DNA of 5,540 nucleotides, from assembly GCA_044359565.1 (NCBI GenBank), contig JBIKLX010000199.1:1-5540 (forward strand), read 5' to 3'. Positions 1-4,956 of the stretch are shown in pieces. Below the pieces are notes generated by a model. That model was not told the DNA's origin, ran no database searches, and worked only from the letters and a program-made list of their open reading frames with translations. Both the position numbers and the translations under genes were made by a program. Positions within the stretch are counted from its first letter, which is position 1, and each line of letters starts with the position of its first letter. This DNA comes from VFMC01 sp044359565 (GTDB lineage Bacteria > Actinomycetota > Acidimicrobiia > Acidimicrobiales > Ilumatobacteraceae).

Positions 1-667
1 CGAGCGCGTCGATGATGCGGAGCACCTTCTTCGCGTCGTCGACGTCGGTGACCTCGACGCTGTTCGACGACACCATCGTCGACTCGGCCGACTCGACGGC
101 CACCTTCGCCGCCTGCAGCGCATCGCGCACCTCGTACAGCAGCGACGGGTCGCAAGTGATCTTCCAGAACTCGCCGTCGGCGGCCACATCGTCGGCGCCG
201 GCGTCGAGTGCCACCATCATCACCTCGTCCTCACTGCCCTTGGCGAGGATGACGCCCTTGCGACTGAACTGCCAACCCACTGCGCCGGGTTCGGCCAGCG
301 ATCCGCCCAGCTTGGAAAAGATGTTGCGAACGTCGGCGCTCGACCGGTTCCGGTTGTCGGTGAGCACATCGATGAGTAGCGCTACACCACCGGGCGCATA
401 GCCCTCGTAGGTGATGGCCTCGTAGTTGCCGCCGTCGCTCTGGCCGGTACCGCGCTTGATGGCCCGGTCGATGAGGTCGTTGTTCATCTGCGCAGCCTTC
501 GACTTCAACACCATCGTGCGCAGCGTGGCGTTGGTGGCCGGGTCGCCGCCACCGTCGCGTGCAGCCACCTCGAGTTGCCGGGCGAGCTTGGCGAACACCT
601 TCGCCCGGCGCGCGTCGGCTGCGCCCTTCTTGTGCTTGATCGTTGCCCATTTGGAGTGGCCGGACAT
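1..667 (-). CDS. yebC: YebC/PmpR (TACO1-like) family protein, C-terminus beyond window
   Basis: A cytoplasmic protein of the YebC/PmpR family. Members have been described as DNA-binding regulators, and more recently as ribosome-associated factors related to mitochondrial TACO1 that help translation through difficult stretches. Which role applies here cannot be told from sequence. The N-terminus reads MSGHSKWATIKHKKGAADAR, the family signature. It is followed by a basic helical region (residues about 10-75, with AKLARQLEVAARDGG), then NYEAITYEGYAPGG near 81-94, LTDNRNRSSADVRN near 102-115 and KLGGSLAEPGAVGWQF near 119-134, all strongly conserved in the family. 222 codons are visible with no stop; family members are about 240-250 residues, so only some 20-30 residues should be missing beyond the left edge. 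The ATG start is fixed by the signature and by an AAGGAG ribosome binding site. It lies 28 nt after pdxT; pdxS-pdxT-yebC is a known actinobacterial order, often followed by ruvC, which is not visible here. Confidence 0.96.
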   Translation of the reverse strand, partial: MSGHSKWATIKHKKGAADARRAKVFAKLARQLEVAARDGGGDPATNATLRTMVLKSKAAQMNNDLIDRAIKRGTGQSDGGNYEAITYEGYAPGGVALLIDVLTDNRNRSSADVRNIFSKLGGSLAEPGAVGWQFSRKGVILAKGSEDEVMMVALDAGADDVAADGEFWKITCDPSLLYEVRDALQAAKVAVESAESTMVSSNSVEVTDVDDAKKVLRIIDAL

Positions 668-677
668 GATGCAGTGG

Positions 678-683
678 CTCCTT
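678..683 (-). promoter_or_regulatory. Ribosome binding site of yebC
   Basis: On the minus strand this reads AAGGAG, a near-consensus Shine-Dalgarno sequence 10 nt before the yebC ATG. It sits in the 28-nt gap after the pdxT stop and supports both the yebC start and its translation as a downstream gene of the pdx operon. Confidence 0.8.
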
Positions 684-695
684 GTAGCAGTGGTC

Positions 696-1307
696 TCAGC
701 GGCCGACGGTGGCCGACAGAACGTGGTGGACGAGTGACACGAACAGCCCATGCAACCGCAGATCGTCGGTGAGCTCGGGGTGGAACGACGCAACCAGCAC
801 ATTGCCCTGGCGGGCGAGTACGGGCACACCATGGTGCTCAGCCAACACCGACACGCCCTCGCCGACGCGCTCGACTTTCGGAGCACGGATGAACACCACG
901 TGGAACGGTTCATCAAGGCCATCTACATCGATGTCGTCCTCGAAGCTGTCGACCTGACGGCCGTACCCGTTGCGGCGGACTGCGATGTCGATGACCCCGA
1001 AACTACGCTGCCCCGCCCGGCCGTCGAGCACCTCGGTGGCCAGCAGGATCATCCCGGCGCAGGTGCCGAACACCGGCATCCCGGCGGCCAGACGCGCGGC
1101 CAGCGGTTCGAACAACTCGTTGGTGGCGAGGAGGTGCGCCATGGTGGTGCTCTCGCCACCGGGCATCACCAGCGCATCGACCTCGGCCAGATCGGCAGCG
1201 GTGCGTACCTGACGCGTGACCGCGCCGAGGCGGATCAGCGCACGTTCATGCGCGGCGAAGGCACCCTGCAGGGCGAGCACGCCGATGACCGGAGTGGTGG
1301 CGTTCAC
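696..1307 (-). CDS. pdxT: PdxT, glutaminase subunit of pyridoxal 5'-phosphate synthase
   Basis: Class I glutamine amidotransferase of the deoxyxylulose-independent vitamin B6 route. It hydrolyses glutamine and channels ammonia to PdxS, which makes PLP; the two assemble into a large cytoplasmic complex. The product is 203 residues, close to the usual size of about 190-200. The N-terminal VIGVLALQGAFAAH (7-20), PGGEST (49-54), nucleophile elbow FGTCAGM with Cys83, and SFHPEL with His176 and Glu178 give a complete Cys-His-Glu triad. The start is taken as the GTG at 1307 because VIGVLALQG must lie near the N-terminus and no ATG fits. A longer in-frame reading from 1376 would run into pdxS and add residues unlike the family. 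It lies 31 nt after the pdxS stop and 28 nt before yebC. A small hairpin just before the GTG covers the likely ribosome binding site and may couple its translation to pdxS. Function is near certain; the start is probable. Confidence 0.97.
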   Translation of the reverse strand: MNATTPVIGVLALQGAFAAHERALIRLGAVTRQVRTAADLAEVDALVMPGGESTTMAHLLATNELFEPLAARLAAGMPVFGTCAGMILLATEVLDGRAGQRSFGVIDIAVRRNGYGRQVDSFEDDIDVDGLDEPFHVVFIRAPKVERVGEGVSVLAEHHGVPVLARQGNVLVASFHPELTDDLRLHGLFVSLVHHVLSATVGR

Positions 1308-1309
1308 CT

Positions 1310-1324
1310 GGGGGCTGCTCCCCC
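1310..1324 (-). promoter_or_regulatory. Hairpin covering the pdxT ribosome binding site
   Basis: In the transcript this reads GGGGG, loop AGCAG, CCCCC: a perfect 5-bp all-GC stem with a 5-nt loop. It ends 2 nt before the pdxT GTG. The purine-rich GGGGAG that would serve as Shine-Dalgarno sequence lies in its left arm and the first base of the loop. The pdxS stop codon ends 15 nt upstream. The repeat is seen directly; an effect on translation is inferred. Confidence 0.5.
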
Positions 1325-1338
1325 GCCGACCGCACGAC

Positions 1339-2232
1339 TCACCAACCCCGCTCGGCGAAGCGCTGGTTGATGGCATCCATGCCGATGCCCGTCATGGGGG
1401 CACCAAGGCCACGGCTCACCTTGGCGAGGATGTCGGCATCGCGGAAGTGCGTGGTGGCCTCGACGATGGCCTTCGCCCGCGGCTCGGGGTCGTCGCTCTT
1501 GAAGATGCCCGACCCGACGAACACGGCCTCGGCACCCAGTTGCATGGCCAGCGCCGCATCGGCCGGTGTGGCGATGCCACCTGCACAGAACAGCGGCACT
1601 GGCAGCGTGCCGGTTTCAGCAATCTCCTGTACCAGCGGCAACGGGGCCTGCAACTGCTTGGCCCACTGGAACAATTCGGCCTGGTCGTTGGCGGCCTGGA
1701 TGCGCTTGATGTCGCCGAGGATGTTGCGCAGGTGGCGCACGGCCTCGACGATGTTGCCGGTGCCGGCCTCACCCTTGCTGCGGATCATGCAGGCACCCTC
1801 GCTGATGCGTCGGAGCGCCTCGCCGAGGTTGGTGGCACCGCACACAAACGGCACGGTGAACGCGAACTTGTCGATGTGGTGCGTCTCGTCGGCCGGGGTG
1901 AGCACTTCGCTCTCGTCGATGTAGTCGACACCGAGTGCCTGCAAGATCTGCGCCTCGACGAAGTGGCCGATGCGCGCCTTGGCCATGACGGGGATGGTGA
2001 CCGCGGCCTGGATGCCGTCGATCATCTCGGGATCGCTCATGCGGGCGACACCACCGTCGCGACGGATGTCGGCGGGCACACGTTCGAGCGCCATCACGGC
2101 ACAGGCGCCGGCTGATTCGGCGATACGAGCCTGCTCGGGAGTGACGACGTCCATGATGACGCCGCCTTTCATCATCTCGGCCAGACCGCGCTTGACCCGA
2201 TACGTACCCGTGGAACCGCTCGACGAACTCAT
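1339..2232 (-). CDS. pdxS: PdxS, synthase subunit of pyridoxal 5'-phosphate synthase
   Basis: PdxS (Pdx1/SNZ family) condenses ribose 5-phosphate, glyceraldehyde 3-phosphate and ammonia supplied by PdxT into PLP, in the cytoplasm, as a dodecameric ring of (beta/alpha)8 barrels. The chain is 297 residues from the chosen start; the family is about 290-300. RVKRGLAEMMKGGVIMDVVT holds Asp28, VMAKARIGHF holds Lys85, and IRSKGEAGTGN holds Lys153. These match Asp24, Lys81 and Lys149 of the Bacillus subtilis enzyme, the two lysines carrying the covalent intermediates. AGGIATPADAA, VGSGIFKS and the C-terminal AERGW are also typical of actinobacterial PdxS. The start is uncertain: ATGs at 2232, 2241 and 2250 are in frame, all before the conserved TGTYRVKRG. 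2232 gives an N-terminal length like that of mycobacterial PdxS, while 2241 has a weak GGA 8 nt upstream. pdxT follows after 31 nt, and 87 nt separate this gene from the lipoprotein gene upstream. Confidence 0.98.
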   Translation of the reverse strand: MSSSSGSTGTYRVKRGLAEMMKGGVIMDVVTPEQARIAESAGACAVMALERVPADIRRDGGVARMSDPEMIDGIQAAVTIPVMAKARIGHFVEAQILQALGVDYIDESEVLTPADETHHIDKFAFTVPFVCGATNLGEALRRISEGACMIRSKGEAGTGNIVEAVRHLRNILGDIKRIQAANDQAELFQWAKQLQAPLPLVQEIAETGTLPVPLFCAGGIATPADAALAMQLGAEAVFVGSGIFKSDDPEPRAKAIVEATTHFRDADILAKVSRGLGAPMTGIGMDAINQRFAERGW

Positions 2233-2239
2233 GTCGGCC

Positions 2240-2245
2240 ATCGTA
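2240..2245 (-). promoter_or_regulatory. Possible -10 element of a pdxS promoter
   Basis: The minus strand reads TACGAT, fitting the actinobacterial TANNNT -10 pattern, 7 nt before the ATG at 2232. This would place the transcription start at or next to that ATG and give a leaderless message. No convincing -35 element is visible at the right distance, and six-base matches are common by chance. The 87-nt gap before pdxS is the only place in the left half where a separate promoter would fit easily. Confidence 0.25.
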
Positions 2246-2319
2246 TCCATCCGACCCGCGACGACCCACAGCGGATTGCGGCGTTGTGTCGGGTGCAACA
2301 GCGGTCGGCCCCCGACGGC

Positions 2320-3417
2320 TCAGACGCGGGGCGTTACCTTGCCCACCCGGGCGAGTTCCACCCAGGTACGACCGGGTGTGAGGCCGATGACTCCACCCGA
2401 GGCGTCGGTGAGGGCGAACGGCTCGAGGCGATCGTTGCGGGTCCAGGTGCCGCGCACCAGCACGCCGCCCGTGTACACCCATGCCGTACCGGTGCCGATG
2501 GTCTGGGCCTCGGGACTGCGCGCGTCGGCCGGGCTCGGCTCGTAGTCGACCTCGAGGATCACCACGTTCGCGGCGTTCACCTGGCCGAGCGTGGCGTCGT
2601 TGTGCGCCTTGCCGCCCTGGGTGCGCAGGTAGCTTGCCGTGGTGCCGTCCCAGGTCCAGCCCGCCTCGACGCCGTCCATCTTCACGTCGACACCGGGTGA
2701 GGCCTCGCCCGCGGCCGCCACCCCGTCGTCGCGGTAGGTGAACTGCGCCGGCGGCGGCGACAACTCGTCGGGCTGGTGCGTCCAGAGCGACTGGGTGCTG
2801 TTGTAGAGCGTGTGCTCGATGTCCTCGTTCCCGCGTGGCGCCCGGTAGTACCCCGAGTTGCTCACCGCCGCAGGGCTGAGGTTCACGAGGTCGCTGGCCT
2901 TCACCGCAGCGGTGACGTTGCCGTTCCCGCCGCTCCATGCGAACAGGGGCTTGTTGAACGACCCGAGCAAGGTGACGTCCTGAGTGCGACCCGAGCGGAT
3001 CGGACCCACCCGTTCGGCGTCTTGGCTGTGGAACACCGCCGCGAATCGGGTGAGGTTCTCGACGTTCTCCTCGAACACGATGTCGGCAGCGTTCAGACCG
3101 AACTGCGGACGAGCCTGCGGATGGTTGTCGATCTTCACCACCAGGGCGCGCCGCAACGGCAGCAGATCGTTCGGGATGGGCAGCCCCGTCAGCGGCATCG
3201 GGGGCAACTCGACGACGGTAGTCGTGGGTGCCTCGGTGGTGGCGGGTGCCTCGGTGGTGGTGGTCGCAGCCGTCGTGGTGGGCGTTTGGGTGGTGGCAGG
3301 AGCAGCCGTGGTGGTTGGCGCTGTGGTTTCGGCAGCGGTGTCGTCGTCGCCTCCACACGCTGTGGCGACGAGGGCAACGGCCAGCAGGCCGACAACAGCA
3401 GTTCGGGTTCGGTTCAC
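2320..3417 (-). CDS. DUF3048 (YerB-like) secreted lipoprotein
   Basis: A predicted surface lipoprotein of the DUF3048 family, which includes Bacillus YerB; no biochemical role is established. The 365-residue product starts with a basic N-terminus and a hydrophobic stretch (AVVGLLAVALVATA, 7-20), followed by Cys21, the likely lipidated residue. The -3 position is Ala rather than the usual Leu/Val/Ile, a tolerated variant. Residues 27-70 are a Thr/Ala/Pro/Glu linker. The conserved N-terminal domain spans about 74-215, with PLTGLP, VVKIDNHPQARPQFGL, ADIVFEENVE, TRFAAVFHSQ and VGPIRSGRTQD. The C-terminal domain spans about 225-355, with AHNDAT and a late GGVIGLTPGRTWVEL. The GTG start at 3417 is chosen because it immediately precedes the signal sequence, has a GAGGG site 4 nt upstream, and overlaps the htpX stop as GTGA. 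Reading further upstream would only run through htpX out of frame. Translational coupling to htpX is likely. Family assignment is firm; function is unknown. Confidence 0.93.
   Translation of the reverse strand: MNRTRTAVVGLLAVALVATACGGDDDTAAETTAPTTTAAPATTQTPTTTAATTTTEAPATTEAPTTTVVELPPMPLTGLPIPNDLLPLRRALVVKIDNHPQARPQFGLNAADIVFEENVENLTRFAAVFHSQDAERVGPIRSGRTQDVTLLGSFNKPLFAWSGGNGNVTAAVKASDLVNLSPAAVSNSGYYRAPRGNEDIEHTLYNSTQSLWTHQPDELSPPPAQFTYRDDGVAAAGEASPGVDVKMDGVEAGWTWDGTTASYLRTQGGKAHNDATLGQVNAANVVILEVDYEPSPADARSPEAQTIGTGTAWVYTGGVLVRGTWTRNDRLEPFALTDASGGVIGLTPGRTWVELARVGKVTPRV
3208..3339 (-). repeat. Low-complexity Thr/Ala/Pro linker-coding tract
   Basis: Encodes residues 27-70 of the DUF3048 lipoprotein, almost entirely Thr, Ala, Pro and Glu in units such as TTEAP and TTTAAP. 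The DNA is strongly biased, with long runs built from ggt and gtg on the plus strand. Such linkers hold a lipoprotein domain away from the membrane and are often O-glycosylated in actinobacteria; glycosylation here is inference. Confidence 0.85.
3226..3261 (-). repeat. 18-bp tandem duplication inside the linker
   Basis: Two adjacent 18-bp units (3226-3243 and 3244-3261) agree at 17 of 18 positions; on the plus strand each begins gggtgcctcggtggtgg. Eighteen bases are six codons, so gain or loss of a unit keeps the frame and only changes linker length, as expected from replication slippage. Confidence 0.8.
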
Positions 3418-4319
3418 AGTTCCCTCAACAGTGCAATGCGCTCCTCGAGCGGTGGATGAGTGTCGAACAGGCGATGGATGCCACCGAGCCGCCCAGCGTC
3501 GCCCACACCCGACATGGGTTGCTCGATCCAGAGATGGGCCGTGGCCGTCGAGGCCGAATGGGTGACGGTGGTGTCGTCGCGGAGTTTCTCGAGCGCCGCG
3601 ATGAGCCCCGGTGGGTACCGGGTCATCTGGCAGGCGCTCACGTCGGCGAGGGTCTCGCGTCGGCGACTGATGGCGGCCTGCATCACTTTGGCCAGCAGCG
3701 GGGCGACGATGAGCAGTGCGAAACCGAGGAACGCGATCGGGTTGTTGCCGTCGGCGCGGTCGCCGTCGCGTCGCACCCGGCCACCGTTCCACCACATCAG
3801 GCGGATGGCGGTGTCGGCCAGGATGGCGATACCTCCAACGAGTGTGACGGCGAGGGTGGAGACGAGGATGTCGTAGTTGCGGATGTGCGCCAACTCATGC
3901 GCCACCACACCTTCGAGCTCGACCCGGTTCAACTTCTCGAGCAGACCGGAGGTGACCGCGATGGCGGCGTGCCGCGGGTCGCGTCCGGTGGCGAAGGCGT
4001 TCGGCGCCGGATCGTCGATGATGAAGATCCGCGGCTTGGGCAGGCCGCCGGCGATGCACAGCCCTTCAACGAGGTTGTGCAGCCGCTGGAACTCGTTCGG
4101 GTCGGCAGGACGGGCCCGGCTGACGGCCAAGGCGATGGAGTCGGCCTTCCAGTACGAGGTGAAGGCGATGACACCCGAAACGACCAGCGCAATGATGGTT
4201 CCGATCAACCCGTGACCGAGCAGCACCCCCACCGCGGCACCCACCAGACCCAGCAGGCCGACGAAGCCGATGATGAGGGCTGCACTCTTGCGGCGATTGG
4301 CGCGGATGAGTTCGAACAT
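3414..4319 (-). CDS. htpX: HtpX-type M48 membrane zinc metalloprotease
   Basis: HtpX-family (M48B) zinc protease of the cytoplasmic membrane, a quality-control enzyme that cleaves damaged membrane proteins, with its active site on the cytoplasmic side. The 301-residue length is typical. The N-terminus MFELIRANRRKSA is the standard HtpX opening. Hydrophobic segments lie at about 13-33, 37-56, 153-175 and 195-214. The zinc motif HELAH is at 141-145, with the third ligand probably Glu222 in SRRRETLAD after the fourth membrane segment. The C-terminal FDTHPPLEERIALL is the conserved M48 tail. All key residues are present, so it should be active. The ATG at 4319 is chosen by family N-terminus; its ribosome binding site is weak (only GGG nearby), and longer in-frame starts up to 4436 would overlap lemA with unrelated residues. 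It lies 82 nt after lemA, a recurrent HtpX neighbour, and its TGA overlaps the GTG of the DUF3048 gene. Confidence 0.97.
   Translation of the reverse strand: MFELIRANRRKSAALIIGFVGLLGLVGAAVGVLLGHGLIGTIIALVVSGVIAFTSYWKADSIALAVSRARPADPNEFQRLHNLVEGLCIAGGLPKPRIFIIDDPAPNAFATGRDPRHAAIAVTSGLLEKLNRVELEGVVAHELAHIRNYDILVSTLAVTLVGGIAILADTAIRLMWWNGGRVRRDGDRADGNNPIAFLGFALLIVAPLLAKVMQAAISRRRETLADVSACQMTRYPPGLIAALEKLRDDTTVTHSASTATAHLWIEQPMSGVGDAGRLGGIHRLFDTHPPLEERIALLREL
3422..3426 (-). promoter_or_regulatory. Ribosome binding site deciding the DUF3048 GTG start
   Basis: The minus strand reads GAGGG, lying inside the last codons of htpX and 4 nt before the GTG at 3417. The spacing is short but workable. It backs the choice of this GTG and implies that ribosomes finishing htpX can restart on the lipoprotein gene. 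Confidence 0.6.
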
Positions 4320-4401
4320 CAGACCCGTCAGAGTAACGGTCGAACGGCTCTGATTGCGGGCACCATCGGCCGGCAGTGACCGATGTATGGCGCTGCTGGG
4401 T
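4320..4401 (-). other. lemA-htpX intergenic spacer with two inverted repeats
   Basis: This 82-nt spacer between lemA and htpX has no coding potential that I can support. It holds two perfect 6-bp inverted repeats: arms 4364-4369 and 4380-4385 (CATCGG/CCGATG in the transcript, 10-nt loop), and arms 4328-4333 and 4348-4353 (TCAGAG/CTCTGA, 14-nt loop), the latter ending 8 nt before the htpX ATG. Neither is followed by a T-run, so an intrinsic terminator is unlikely. No clear promoter is seen. Confidence 0.4.
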
Positions 4402-4956
4402 TCAGAACTGCACCTTCGGGACCTGGCGATCGGCACCGTCGGCCTCGAAGTAGTCGCGCTTGGTGAAGTGGAACATGCCCGCCAGCACCACCGTGGGGAA
4501 GGTCTGCAGCTTGTTGTTGTACCCCAGCACAGTGTCGTTGTAGAACTGCCGCGCGTAGGCCACTCGACCCTCGGTGGCGGTGAGTTCTTCCTGCAGGGCG
4601 AGGAAGTTCTGGTTCGCCTTCAAGTCGGGATACGCCTCGCTGAGAGCGAACAGCTGGCGCAGCGCGCCGGTGATCTGGTTGTCGGCGGCCGCCTGCGCAT
4701 GCGGGTCGCCGGCAGGCGCCGCGATGGCAGCGTTGCGGGCCGTCACCACGGCGTCGAGCGTTTCTTTCTCATGGGCCGCGTAGCCCTTCACGGTCTCGAC
4801 CAGGTTGGGGATGAGGTCGATGCGTCGCTTCAACTGCACGTCGATCTGCGACCACGCGTTGTCGACCTGGTTACGGGCCCGGACGAGACCGTTGTAGAGG
4901 CCGATGACGATCAGCACCAGCACGGCGACGACGGCGAGGACGATGATCCAGGTCAT
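4402..4956 (-). CDS. lemA: LemA family membrane-anchored protein
   Basis: LemA-family protein: one N-terminal membrane helix followed by a helical-bundle domain. The family's molecular role is not settled; it recurs beside HtpX-like proteases and other membrane-stress genes. The 184-residue length is typical. A hydrophobic segment spans about 3-20 (WIIVLAVVAVLVLIVIGL), followed by YNGLVRARNQVDNAWSQIDV (21-40), the family hallmark, then QLKRRIDLIPNLVETVKGYA (41-60). SEAYPDLKANQNFLALQEEL near 106-125 and ARQFYNDTVLGYNN near 135-148 are the other conserved blocks. A tail of about 25 residues ends VPKVQF. The ATG at 4956 is fixed by the membrane helix directly after it, a GGAG site 6 nt upstream, and the ATGA overlap with the glycosyltransferase stop. 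Longer in-frame reading upstream would only traverse the glycosyltransferase gene. Co-expression with the gene upstream is likely; htpX follows after 82 nt. Confidence 0.96.
   Translation of the reverse strand: MTWIIVLAVVAVLVLIVIGLYNGLVRARNQVDNAWSQIDVQLKRRIDLIPNLVETVKGYAAHEKETLDAVVTARNAAIAAPAGDPHAQAAADNQITGALRQLFALSEAYPDLKANQNFLALQEELTATEGRVAYARQFYNDTVLGYNNKLQTFPTVVLAGMFHFTKRDYFEADGADRQVPKVQF

Noticed and set aside
231..650. 139-codon minus-strand frame inside yebC
   Set aside because: The other frame of the same strand gives an intact YebC family sequence from 667 to the window edge; this one is its shifted shadow.
1216..2115. 299-codon open frame on the plus strand opposite pdxS
   Set aside because: It lies almost wholly opposite the highly conserved pdxS gene and shows no family motif; it is a codon-bias shadow.
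2304..2316. Small hairpin (GTCGG/CCGAC, 3-nt loop) just after the lipoprotein stop as a terminator
   Set aside because: The stem is only 5 bp and no T-run follows on the transcribed strand, so I cannot support an intrinsic terminator. Its presence does not separate the two halves of the gene run.
2242..2319. A riboswitch or PLP-responsive site before pdxS
   Set aside because: No recognisable riboswitch core or MocR/PdxR-type repeated operator is visible, and the gap is under 90 nt.
1769..3358. 529-codon open frame on the minus strand spanning part of the lipoprotein gene and pdxS
   Set aside because: It is out of frame with both genes, its translation is Arg/His-rich without domain structure, and it crosses the clear boundary between two recognised genes.
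3228..4379. 383-codon open frame on the plus strand opposite htpX and the start of the lipoprotein gene
   Set aside because: It is antisense to two well-identified genes, its translation has biased composition (rich in Arg, Gly, Gln, Asp) with no recognisable domain, and long antisense frames are expected in GC-rich DNA.
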